Shown: piece after piece, positions 30,630 to 38,687 of the stretch | Layout: each line of letters opens with the position of its first letter | Position numbering within the stretch: position 1 is the first letter of the stretch | Origin: JBHFEI01 sp041928815 | Lineage (GTDB): Bacteria; Pseudomonadota; Alphaproteobacteria; Rhizobiales; Rhizobiaceae | Length of the DNA: 60,706 nucleotides | Assembly: GCF_041928815.1 (NCBI RefSeq) | Contig: NZ_JBHFEI010000019.1 | Span: forward strand, 1 to 60,706 | Direction: 5' to 3' | The notes under the pieces: generated by a model | What the model was told of the DNA's origin: nothing | The model's database searches: none | Seen by the model: only the letters and a program-made list of their open reading frames with translations | Translations under genes and position numbers: made by a program

Positions 30630-30655
30630 AACGAGGTCACACCGCCTTTTGTTCC
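30630..30655 (-). promoter_or_regulatory. EcfG-type promoter for the 30601 gene
   Basis: Plus-strand AACG (30630-30633), 17 bases, GTTCC (30651-30655), i.e. GGAAC-N17-CGTT on the minus strand, about 28 bases before the ATG. Confidence 0.72.
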
Positions 30656-30656
30656 A

Positions 30657-30917
30657 TCAGGCGCCGGCAGACGACGCCTGGTCGACGACCTCCGCCTCCG
30701 GCCGGTCGCCGCCGTCGGCGCGCTCGTGGTGCCAGCGCCCGGCGGCATCCTGATAGTCGATCGTCTCGCTGTCGCCGCCGACCTGATGCTCCGCCGCCGC
30801 GATCGTCGCGGCGGCAAGCGCATCGGCATGGGAGGGAAACGTTTCCGAATAGACGTCGTTGAAACGATAGGCCCAGCCGCCGTCATGCGGCACGACTTCA
30901 TATGTCACCTTGACCAT
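30657..30917 (-). CDS. DUF2188 family protein
   Basis: 86 aa. MVKVTYEVVPHDGGWAYRFN and SETFPSHADALAAATIAAAEHQ match DUF2188, a small domain whose function is not known and which appears often in stress-induced rhizobial proteins. The C-terminal half carries WHHERADGGDRPEAEV, an acidic tail. GGAGAGGAC precedes the ATG. No EcfG-type promoter is visible directly upstream; it may be read through from the 31188 gene. Confidence 0.85.
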   Translation of the reverse strand: MVKVTYEVVPHDGGWAYRFNDVYSETFPSHADALAAATIAAAEHQVGGDSETIDYQDAAGRWHHERADGGDRPEAEVVDQASSAGA

Positions 30918-31023
30918 GCGCAGTCCTCTCCCTTGGGCGCGTCGGCTTCGGGCCGTGTCCGTTATGGTGCGCCGGCGTTTCCATGTCGGCCACTATGCCA
31001 CGACGGCGCCTGAAAATCGACCC

Positions 31024-31188
31024 TCAGGACCCGGCATCCGCCTGCACCTGTTGGGGCGGCTGCGGGTTCTCGTCCGGATTGGGCAGGGGCGGCGCCTCGC
31101 CGGGCGGGAGATCCGGCGCCGGCTCGTCGACCGGGACCGGCGCGGGCCAGGGCGTGGACGGGGGGACGGGTTGGGGATCGGGAAACAT
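31024..31188 (-). CDS. Small proline-rich protein
   Basis: 54 aa, about one-third proline: MFPDPQPVPPSTPWPAPVPV then PPGEAPPLPNPDENPQPPQQ. GGGAG lies eight bases before the ATG and an EcfG-type promoter lies at 31221-31246. Short proteins of this composition occur in other rhizobia. Composition bias means coding cannot be proven by frame statistics; the promoter and ribosome binding site are the evidence. No known function. Confidence 0.55.
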   Translation of the reverse strand: MFPDPQPVPPSTPWPAPVPVDEPAPDLPPGEAPPLPNPDENPQPPQQVQADAGS

Positions 31189-31220
31189 CTTGAAACTCCC
31201 TTGTCTGACGTTCTTCCCGC

Positions 31221-31246
31221 AACCCGCGGGAGCGGCCCTTTGTTCC
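31221..31246 (-). promoter_or_regulatory. EcfG-type promoter for the proline-rich gene
   Basis: Plus-strand AACC (31221-31224), 17 bases, GTTCC (31242-31246), i.e. GGAAC-N17-GGTT on the minus strand. Confidence 0.6.
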
Positions 31247-31345
31247 TTGCCGCCGCCACCGACAAAATTGCCCCGCGCCGATTCCCCTGCCGAAAGGAAT
31301 GTCGTAGGGCTTGCCGCTGCAACGGAACGAACGGACACCCCACGC

Positions 31346-32515
31346 ATGGCCTCCCCGGAAAGGCGCCGCCTGTCGATCCTCGGCTCGACCGGCTCGATCG
31401 GAATCAACACGCTGGGCGTGATCGCCCATCTCGGCGGGCGCGACGCCTTCGAGATCGCGGCGCTCACCGGCAACGGCAATATCGGCCTTCTGGCCGATCA
31501 GGCGCGCCGCTTTGGCGCGGATCTCGCGGTGACCGCCGATCCGCGCCGTTATGGTGAGCTGAAGGAGGCGCTTGCCGGGACCGGCATCGCCGTCGCGGCC
31601 GGCAACAGCGGCCTGATCGAGGCGGCCGAGCGGGACGCGGACTGGGTCATGGCCGCGATCGTCGGCACCGCCGGACTGATGCCGACGCTGGCCGCCGCCC
31701 GGCGCGGCGCCGACATCGCGCTCGCCAACAAGGAATGCCTCGTCTCGGCCGGCGACCTCTTCGTCGACGCGGTGCGCGAGGGCGGCGGCCGGCTGATCCC
31801 GGTCGACAGCGAACACAATGCCATCTTCCAGGTGCTGGAGGAGCGCCAGCGCGCAGCCGTCGAGCGCATCGTGCTGACCGCCTCCGGCGGCCCGTTCCGC
31901 ACCTATCCGCTGGAGAGGATGCGCGACGTCACCGTCGAGACGGCGCGCGCCCATCCGAACTGGTCGATGGGCCTGAAGATCTCGATCGACAGCGCCTCGA
32001 TGTTCAACAAGGCGCTGGAAATGATCGAGGCGCACCACCTCTTCCGCGTCGCGCCTGAGCAGATCGAGGTGGTCGTCCACCCGCAGTCGGTGATCCATTC
32101 GATGGTCGGCTATCGCGACGGCTCGGTGCTGGCCCAGCTCGGCAGCCCCGACATGCGCACGGCGATCGGCTACGCGCTCGCCTATCCCGACCGCCCGGCG
32201 CTGCCCGTCGCGCGGCTCGATTTCGCACGGCTTGCCCGGCTCGATTTCGAGGCGCCGGACGAGGTGCGGTTTCCGGCGCTTCGCCTTGCCCGGCTGGCGA
32301 TGGCGCGCGGCGGCGTGCAAGGGGCCGTGCTGAACGGGGCCAAGGAAACGGCGCTCGACGCCTTCATCGCCGGGCGTGCCGGCTTCCTCGCCATGGCCGA
32401 GATCGTCGAAGAGGTGATGGAGCGGCTTGGCCACCTGAAGGGGGCGGCAGGCCTGGACGACATCGTCGAAGCCGACGCAGAGGCGCGCCGCATGGCGGCG
32501 GGCCTCCTCGGCTAG
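31346..32515 (+). CDS. dxr: 1-deoxy-D-xylulose 5-phosphate reductoisomerase Dxr
   Basis: 389 aa, the family length. Converts DXP to MEP with NADPH, second step of the non-mevalonate isoprenoid pathway. Motifs: RLSILGSTGSIGINTL for NADPH; ALANKECLV; VDSEHNAIFQ for metal; TASGGPFR; MGLKISIDSASMFNKALE; HPQSVIHSMVGYRDGS. The ATG at 31346 gives the canonical N terminus; the frame upstream is spurious. Convergent with hemA, with only 12 bases between stops. Confidence 0.97.
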   Translation: MASPERRRLSILGSTGSIGINTLGVIAHLGGRDAFEIAALTGNGNIGLLADQARRFGADLAVTADPRRYGELKEALAGTGIAVAAGNSGLIEAAERDADWVMAAIVGTAGLMPTLAAARRGADIALANKECLVSAGDLFVDAVREGGGRLIPVDSEHNAIFQVLEERQRAAVERIVLTASGGPFRTYPLERMRDVTVETARAHPNWSMGLKISIDSASMFNKALEMIEAHHLFRVAPEQIEVVVHPQSVIHSMVGYRDGSVLAQLGSPDMRTAIGYALAYPDRPALPVARLDFARLARLDFEAPDEVRFPALRLARLAMARGGVQGAVLNGAKETALDAFIAGRAGFLAMAEIVEEVMERLGHLKGAAGLDDIVEADAEARRMAAGLLG

Positions 32516-32527
32516 GAGCGACCGCCG

Positions 32528-33742
32528 TCAGGCGACGGCGCGGGCGAGCGCGCAGCGCGACCAGAGCTGGTGCAGCGCGCCGACCAGATGCTCGATGTCG
32601 CCGTCCGAATGGTAGGGCGCGGGCGTGATGCGCAGCCGCTCGGTCTTCTTCGGCACGGTCGGATAGTTGATCGGCTGGACATAGATGCCGAAATTGTCGA
32701 GCAGCAGGTCCGAGATCCACTTGCACTTGGCGGCATCCTTGACCATCACCGGCACGATATGGCTCGGATTGGGCATGTGCGGAATGCCGGCGGCATCGAG
32801 CGCGGCGCGCAGTTTGCGCACGCGGTCCTGGTGGCGGGCGCGCTCGAAGGGGCTGATCTTCAGGTGGCGGATCGAGGCGAGCGCGCCTGCGGCAAGCGCC
32901 GGCGGCAGCGAGGTCGTGAAGATGAAGCCCGACGCGAAGGAGCGGATGAAATCGATCAGCGCGGCCGAGCCGGTGATGTAACCGCCCATGACGCCGAAGG
33001 CCTTGCCGAGCGTGCCCTCGATCACGCTCAGCCGGTGCATCTGGCCGTCGCGCTCGGCGATGCCGCCGCCGCGCGGGCCGTAGAGGCCGACCGCATGCAC
33101 CTCGTCCAGATAGGTCAGCGCGCCGAAACGGTCGGCGAGATCGCAGATCTCCCGGATCGGCGCGATGTCGCCATCCATCGAATAGACCGACTCGAAGGCG
33201 ATGATCTTCGGCGCGGCCGGATCGGCCGCCTCGAGCTTGGCGCGCAGGTCGTCGAGGTCATTGTGCCGGAAGATGACGCGCTCGCACTTGGCGTGACGGA
33301 TCCCCTCGATCATCGATGCATGATTCCCGGCGTCCGAGAAGACGATGGCGCCGGGAATCCTCGAACAGAGCGTCGAGAGCGTGGTCCAGTTCGACATGTA
33401 GCCGGAATTGAACAGCAGCGCCGCATCCTTGCCGTGCAGGTCGGCAAGTTCCTGCTCGAGGAGCACATGGTAATGATTGGTGCCGGAGATGTTGCGGGTG
33501 CCGCCGGCACCGGCGCCGCAGGCGTCGATCGCCTCCTTCATCGCGGCGACGACCTTCGGGTGCTGGCCCATGCCGAGATAGTCGTTGGAACACCAGACGG
33601 TGACCTCCTGCGGACCCTTCTCGGTGTGGCGGATGGCGCGGGGGAAATTGCCGGCCTGCCGTTCGAGGTCGGCAAAAACGCGGTAGCGACCCTCCTGATG
33701 CAGGCCGTCGAGCTCGCGTTTGAAGAAACTTTCGAAATCCAT
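32528..33742 (-). CDS. hemA: 5-aminolevulinate synthase HemA
   Basis: 404 aa. Condenses glycine and succinyl-CoA to ALA, the alphaproteobacterial (C4) route to haem and, with B12 for MetH, corrins. PLP fold: VWCSNDYLGMG, GAGGTRNISGTNHYH, FNSGYMSN, DEVHAVGLYG, and the PLP lysine in EGTLGKAFGVMGGYI. The second ATG (33742) is preferred over 33748 because GGAG is six bases before it and abuts the other. No Fnr-type box was seen in the 100 bases upstream. Confidence 0.97.
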   Translation of the reverse strand: MDFESFFKRELDGLHQEGRYRVFADLERQAGNFPRAIRHTEKGPQEVTVWCSNDYLGMGQHPKVVAAMKEAIDACGAGAGGTRNISGTNHYHVLLEQELADLHGKDAALLFNSGYMSNWTTLSTLCSRIPGAIVFSDAGNHASMIEGIRHAKCERVIFRHNDLDDLRAKLEAADPAAPKIIAFESVYSMDGDIAPIREICDLADRFGALTYLDEVHAVGLYGPRGGGIAERDGQMHRLSVIEGTLGKAFGVMGGYITGSAALIDFIRSFASGFIFTTSLPPALAAGALASIRHLKISPFERARHQDRVRKLRAALDAAGIPHMPNPSHIVPVMVKDAAKCKWISDLLLDNFGIYVQPINYPTVPKKTERLRITPAPYHSDGDIEHLVGALHQLWSRCALARAVA

Positions 33743-33971
33743 CACCATCTCCAGAACCGTGCCGCCCTTACTGTTGTCAAAGCCGCCGGACGTCAACCCG
33801 CCGACAGGCCAAGCGGCCGGCATGCGGCAAAAGGCCTCTAGTTTGTAACCATTCCAAAGAAACCTTAACACTGTTCATGCCGCCCCGCCTTGATGCATGT
33901 CAAGTCGCGAGGACTGTGGGAAAGAAGGAACACCGCGTCCATCCGACCTTCAGGCAAAGACAGGACCCATG

Positions 33972-33997
33972 AAAAAGGACGGGTCACCCCGTCCTTT
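33972..33997 (-). terminator. Rho-independent terminator of the cox operon
   Basis: AAAGGACGGG (33974-33983) and CCCGTCCTTT (33988-33997) with a TCAC loop. On the minus strand the stem is followed by a run of T, 26 bases after the last cox stop. Confidence 0.88.
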
Positions 33998-34023
33998 CAT
34001 TCGCATCGCCTGAAGGCGATCCG

Positions 34024-34818
34024 TCACGCGGCGGCGACGGCCCGGCGCGCCATGACCTTCACCAGATTGGCGCGATAGTCGGCCCCGGCATGGATGTCGG
34101 AAAGCAGGCCGCCGGCGTCAACGGTGACGGAACCGAGCGCGTCCGCGGAGAAATCCGCGGCGAGCGCCGCTTCGAGCCCCTCGTGGCGGAAGACCCCGTC
34201 CGAACCGGCGCCGGTCACCGCCACACGCACGCCGTCGGAGGTCTTCGCGACGAAGACGCCCGTCATCGCATAGCGCGAGGCCGGATTGCGGAACTTGGCG
34301 TAGCCCGCCTTTTCGGGGGCGTCGAAGCGCACCGCCGTGACGATCTCGCCGTCCTCCAGCGCGGTCGAGAACAGGCCGGTGAAGAAATCGCCGGCCTTGA
34401 TCTCGCGGCCATTGGTGATGATCACCGCATCGAGCGCCAGCATGGCGGCGGGATAGTCGGCGGCGGGATCGTTGTTGGCGATCGACCCGCCGATCGTACC
34501 CATGTGCCGGACATGCGGATCGCCGATCACCTGAGCGAGCGACGTCAGGGCCGGGCAGACCGCGGCGATCTCGGCGGAGGCGGCGACCTCCGCATGGGTG
34601 GTCGCCGCGCCGATGCGGACCGTACGACCGTTGACGGAGATCCCCCTCAGCCCGTCGATGTGGCGAAGGTCGATCAGGTCGCTCGGCTGGGCAAGGCGCT
34701 GCTTCATCGTCGCGATCAGCGTCATGCCGCCCGAGAGATACTTGCCCTCGCCGGCATCCGACATCTGCTTGACGGCATCCTCGACGGAGGAGGCTCGATG
34801 GTAATGGGTCTCATACAT
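34024..34818 (-). CDS. FAD-binding subunit of molybdenum hydroxylase (CoxM-like)
   Basis: 264 aa. Transfers electrons from the iron-sulfur subunit to FAD in xanthine-dehydrogenase-type hydroxylases. FAD motifs: KYLSGGMTLIATMKQRL near the N terminus and TIGGSIANNDPAADYPAAMLAL. The C-terminal CO-dehydrogenase flavoprotein domain follows. Last gene of the three-gene operon; 18 bases after the large-subunit stop. Confidence 0.92.
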   Translation of the reverse strand: MYETHYHRASSVEDAVKQMSDAGEGKYLSGGMTLIATMKQRLAQPSDLIDLRHIDGLRGISVNGRTVRIGAATTHAEVAASAEIAAVCPALTSLAQVIGDPHVRHMGTIGGSIANNDPAADYPAAMLALDAVIITNGREIKAGDFFTGLFSTALEDGEIVTAVRFDAPEKAGYAKFRNPASRYAMTGVFVAKTSDGVRVAVTGAGSDGVFRHEGLEAALAADFSADALGSVTVDAGGLLSDIHAGADYRANLVKVMARRAVAAA

Positions 34819-34836
34819 CTCGTGATCCTCTCCGTT

Positions 34837-37179
34837 TCAGGCGGCGTTCAGCGCGCGCCAGACCTTCTGCGGCGTCGCCGGCATGGTCAGGCCGTTGTTG
34901 CCGATGGCGTCGGTGATGGCATTGATCAGCGCCGGCGGCGAGCCGATGGCGCCGGCCTCGCCGCAGCCCTTGATGCCGAGCGGGTTCGACGGGCAGGGCG
35001 TCGTCTGGTGCGAGACCGAGAAGGACGGCAGGTCGTCGGCGCGCGGCATGGCATAGTCCATGTAGCTCGCCGTCAGCAGCTGGCCGTTGGCGTCGTAGTG
35101 GACACCTTCGAGCAGCGCCTGGCCGATGCCCTGCGCGATGCCGCCATGCACCTGGCCCTCGACGATCATCGGATTGATGATGTTGCCGAAATCGTCGGCG
35201 GCCACAAACTGGATGATGTCGGTCGATCCCGTTTCCGGATCGACCTCGACCTCGCAGATGTAGCAGCCGGCCGGGAAGGTAAAGTTCGACGGATCGTAGA
35301 AGGCGCTCTCCTTCAGGCCCGGCTCCATGCCGGCCGGCAGGTTGTGCGCGGTATAGGCGGCAAGCGCCACCTGGAACCAGGGCACGGTCTTGTCGGTGCC
35401 GGCGACCTTCGCCTCGCCGTTCTCGATGACGATGTCGGCCTCGTCCGCCTCCATCAGATGCGCGGCGATGGTCTTCGCCTTCTTCTCGACCTTGTCAAGC
35501 GCCTTGACGATCGCCGACATGCCGACCGCGCCGGAGCGCGACCCATAGGTGCCCATGCCCATCTGCACCTTGTCGGTGTCGCCATGGACGATGTTGACAT
35601 TGTCGATCGGCAGGCCGAAGCGGTCGGCGATCAGCTGGGCGAAGGTCGTCTCGTGGCCCTGGCCGTGGCTGTGAGAACCGGTGAGAACCTCGATCGTACC
35701 GACGGCATTGACGCGCACCTCGGCGGATTCCCAAAGGCCGACGCCGGCGCCGAGCGAGCCGACGGCAGCCGACGGCGCGATGCCGCAGGCCTCGATGTAG
35801 CAGCTCATGCCGATGCCACGCTTCTTGCCGCGCCCCTCGGCCTCCGCCTTGCGGGCGACAAAGCCGGCATAGTCGGCCGCAGCCATCGCCGCCTCCAGCG
35901 AGGCCTCGAAGTCGCCGGCGTCGTAGTTCATGATCACCGGCGTCTGGTGCGGGAAGGACCGGACGAAGTTCTTCCGCCGGAGTTCGGCGGGCGAGATGCC
36001 GAGCTCGCGCGCGGCGGTTTCCATCGTGCGCTCCAGAAGGTAGGTCGCCTCCGGCCGGCCGGCGCCGCGGTAGGCATCGACGGGCGCCGTCGTCGTGTAG
36101 ACGGCGCGGACATTGGCGTGGATCGCCGGGATGTCGTACTGGCCGGAGAGCAGCGTGGCGTAAAGATAGGTCGGCACGGCCGAGGAGAACAGCGACATGT
36201 AGGCGCCGAGATTGGCGATCGTGTCGACATGCAGTCCGACGATGCGGTGATCGGCGTCGAAGCCCATCTTCACCGTCGTCACATGGTCGCGGCCATGGGC
36301 GTCCGTGAGGAAGGCCTCGGTGCGGTCGGACGTCCATTTCACCGGAACGCCGGTGCGCTTGGACGCCCACAGACAGACGATCTCTTCCGGATAGATATAG
36401 ATCTTCGAGCCGAAGCCGCCGCCGACATCGGGGGCGATGACGCGCAGCTTGTTTTCCGGCGCGACATTGTAGAAGGCGCTCATCACCAGCCGCGCGACAT
36501 GCGGGTTCTGGCTGGTGGTGTAGCAGGTGTAGTGGTCCTCGGCCGAATCGTAGATGCCGAGCGCCGCGCGCGGCTCCATCGGGTTCGGCGACAGGCGGTT
36601 GTTGAGGATCTTCATCTCCGTCACATGGGCGGCGCCGGCAAGCGCCGTCTCGGTCGCCGCCGGATCGCCGAGCTGCCAGTCGAAGATCAGGTTGTTCGGC
36701 GCCTCCGGATGGATCTGCGGCTGGCCGGCCTCCAGCGTCTTCACCGGATCGACCACCGCCGGCAGTTCCTCGTAGTCGACGACGACCGTCTCGGCCGCGT
36801 CACGGGCAAGCGCCACGCTGTCGGCGATGACGACGGCGACGGCATCGCCGACATAGCGCACCGTCTCGTGCGCGATCGGACGCCAGGCGCCCATCTTCAT
36901 CGGCGAGCCGTCCTTCGAGTGGATCATCCAGCCGCAGATGAGATTTCCGATGCCGTCGGCCTGCAGCTGCTTGCCGTCGAGCACGGCGATCACGCCCGGC
37001 ATGGCCTCGGCCGCCGAGACATCGATGCCGGTGATCCTCGCATGTGCATGCGGACTGCGGACGAAGGCGGCGAACTTCATGCCCGGAACGCTCATGTCGT
37101 CCGTGTAGCGGCCCTTGCCGGTGAGGAACCTCTTGTCTTCCTTGCGCGCCACGCGCGCGCCGATGCCTTCAACACCCAT
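34837..37179 (-). CDS. Molybdopterin-binding large subunit, form II CoxL-like
   Basis: 780 aa xanthine dehydrogenase family. Catalyses hydroxylation or CO-type chemistry at a Mo-MCD site. Motifs: ARKEDKRFLTGKGRYTDD near the N terminus; VGGGFGSK; active-site loop AYRGAGRPEA at about 367-376. The AYRGAGR loop marks form II; true CO dehydrogenases of form I carry AYXCSFR. So CO oxidation is not assured, and an organic N-heterocycle or aldehyde is as likely. No coxD, coxE or coxG accessory genes are next to it. Confidence 0.9.
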   Translation of the reverse strand: MGVEGIGARVARKEDKRFLTGKGRYTDDMSVPGMKFAAFVRSPHAHARITGIDVSAAEAMPGVIAVLDGKQLQADGIGNLICGWMIHSKDGSPMKMGAWRPIAHETVRYVGDAVAVVIADSVALARDAAETVVVDYEELPAVVDPVKTLEAGQPQIHPEAPNNLIFDWQLGDPAATETALAGAAHVTEMKILNNRLSPNPMEPRAALGIYDSAEDHYTCYTTSQNPHVARLVMSAFYNVAPENKLRVIAPDVGGGFGSKIYIYPEEIVCLWASKRTGVPVKWTSDRTEAFLTDAHGRDHVTTVKMGFDADHRIVGLHVDTIANLGAYMSLFSSAVPTYLYATLLSGQYDIPAIHANVRAVYTTTAPVDAYRGAGRPEATYLLERTMETAARELGISPAELRRKNFVRSFPHQTPVIMNYDAGDFEASLEAAMAAADYAGFVARKAEAEGRGKKRGIGMSCYIEACGIAPSAAVGSLGAGVGLWESAEVRVNAVGTIEVLTGSHSHGQGHETTFAQLIADRFGLPIDNVNIVHGDTDKVQMGMGTYGSRSGAVGMSAIVKALDKVEKKAKTIAAHLMEADEADIVIENGEAKVAGTDKTVPWFQVALAAYTAHNLPAGMEPGLKESAFYDPSNFTFPAGCYICEVEVDPETGSTDIIQFVAADDFGNIINPMIVEGQVHGGIAQGIGQALLEGVHYDANGQLLTASYMDYAMPRADDLPSFSVSHQTTPCPSNPLGIKGCGEAGAIGSPPALINAITDAIGNNGLTMPATPQKVWRALNAA

Positions 37180-37278
37180 GGTCTTCTCCTCCAGAGAAAA
37201 ATGACGTCAGCGGGAACAGCCTGGCCGGAGGCCCCGAGGCGGACGCGCGGTCCACGCCGGGCATCCGTGCGCCTGAGG

Positions 37279-37770
37279 CTATTCCGCAGCCTGCTTCGCG
37301 TTCGCGCCCATGTCGGCGGCGGCCGCTAGGATCGCCTTGACGATGTTGTGATAGCCGGTGCACCGACAGATGTTGCCATCGAGTTCGGAGCGGACCGTCT
37401 CCTCGTCGAGGTCGGCGCCGTGGCGGTTGATCATGTCGATCGCCGCCATCACCATGCCGGGCGTGCAGAAACCGCATTGCAGGCCGTGATGCGCCTTGAA
37501 GGCCGCCTGCACCGGATGCAGGTCGCCGCCGGCTGCGACCCCCTCGATCGTCGTGACGGTCGAGCCGGACGCCTGCGCGGCGAGGATCGTGCAGCTCTTC
37601 ACCGACTTTCCGTCGAGATGGACGACGCAGGCGCCGCACTGCGTCGTGTCGCAGCCGACATGCGTCCCCGTCAGCGCCAGGTTCTCCCTGAGAAACTGCA
37701 CCAGCAGCGTGCGGTCGTCGCAGCTTCCGCTGACCGCGCGGCCGTTGACCGTCATTTTAATCGAAGCCAT
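37279..37770 (-). CDS. 2Fe-2S subunit of molybdenum hydroxylase (CoxS-like)
   Basis: 163 aa. First [2Fe-2S] site CDTTQCGACVVHLDGKSVKSC; second site CGFCTPGM and CRCTGY. Passes electrons from the Mo site to FAD. The C-terminal tail beyond CRCTGYHNIVKAI is short and Ala-rich. First gene of the minus-strand operon coxS-coxL-coxM; 99 bases before the large-subunit start. GGAGGAGAAC precedes its ATG. Confidence 0.93.
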   Translation of the reverse strand: MASIKMTVNGRAVSGSCDDRTLLVQFLRENLALTGTHVGCDTTQCGACVVHLDGKSVKSCTILAAQASGSTVTTIEGVAAGGDLHPVQAAFKAHHGLQCGFCTPGMVMAAIDMINRHGADLDEETVRSELDGNICRCTGYHNIVKAILAAAADMGANAKQAAE

Positions 37771-38217
37771 CCCGTTCTCCTCCGAACAGGCCGCGTCGCG
37801 CAGGAATGATCGACCGACCGACTGGCGGCGGGTCCCTCCATCCCAGGGCGGCCCTCATGAACTTTTCCGACCGGCGGCCCATTCCTCCCGGACCGCGCGC
37901 CCGGCCGCATCATTTGTCCTTTTCGAAGCGGGAGCAACCGGTTCTTCGCGGCGGGCTCGAAAAAATATTTCTCCAGACTGTCGCATTCCTGAGACAGCGC
38001 CCTTTCATGCCCCGTTCCGTCCGCTGCCACGCGCGGCGTTCAGGCGTGGAAAAAACATCAATGGCGCCCGTGGACTTTCCGGGTTCGCGCCTTATTCTCC
38101 CTTCACGCGAGACGATCGCGGGCGAGGCCGGAGACGGAAAGCCGCAGCCTGGCTCGCAAGGGAGACAACGGACCGCGCGGCGCACAGCCGGCTTCCGTTC
38201 AGATTCGGAGAGATTGG
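37771..38217. other. Intergenic region between cox operon and lipoprotein gene
   Basis: 447 bases that must hold divergent promoters for the cox operon and the lipoprotein gene. Open frames here lack ribosome binding sites. No EcfG-type site or clear operator was found. Confidence 0.5.
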
Positions 38218-38475
38218 ATGAAAAAGACAGTTGCACTCATTCTCGTCGCATTGTCGGTGGCCAGTTGCACGCAGACCGAAAAGGGTGCGGGCATCGGCGC
38301 CGTTTCGGGCGCGATCATCGGCGGCGCCGTGACCGGCAACGTCCGTGGCGCGGCCGTCGGCGCCGCGATCGGCGGCGTGTCCGGCGCGGTCATCGGCTCG
38401 GTCGCCAACCAGCCCGGCCAGTGCTACTATCGCGACCGCTACGGCCGCCGCTACATCGACGATTGCCCGCGTTGA
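38218..38475 (+). CDS. Glycine-zipper lipoprotein
   Basis: 85 aa. Signal peptide MKKTVALILVALSVASC with lipobox VASC (C17), so a lipoprotein. Then a glycine-zipper repeat (GAGIGAVSGAIIGGAVTGN, GAAVGAAIGGVSGAVIGS) of the YMGG/17-kDa surface antigen type, and a C-terminal CYYRDRYGRRYIDDCP with two cysteines. Probably in the outer membrane or periplasm. A terminator follows at 38506. Confidence 0.85.
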   Translation: MKKTVALILVALSVASCTQTEKGAGIGAVSGAIIGGAVTGNVRGAAVGAAIGGVSGAVIGSVANQPGQCYYRDRYGRRYIDDCPR

Positions 38476-38505
38476 TCGGCGCAACGCCCTTACGTCAGAT
38501 CGAGA

Positions 38506-38528
38506 AGCCCCGGTTCGGCCGGGGCTTT
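38506..38528 (+). terminator. Rho-independent terminator of the lipoprotein gene
   Basis: AGCCCCGG (38506-38513) and CCGGGGCT (38519-38526), TTCGG loop, followed by TTTG. 30 bases after the stop. Confidence 0.8.
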
Positions 38529-38687
38529 GTCGTTTTGGCGCAACAATGCCGGCCATTCGGCCGGAAGCGGCTTCATCCAAAAGGCAAGTTGCGGTAGACG
38601 GTTCGTTAACGAAGAAAGAACCCCGGGGCTCTATAGTCCGTCGATCCCTACCGATGAGAACGGGCCGGGCCCAGCGGCGGGAAAAGG

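Noticed and set aside
33920..33950. GGAAC at about 33927
   Set aside because: The downstream TT does not fall at the required spacing and no plus-strand gene follows.
34090..37329. 1079-aa plus-strand open frame
   Set aside because: Antisense of the cox operon, no domain or ribosome binding site.
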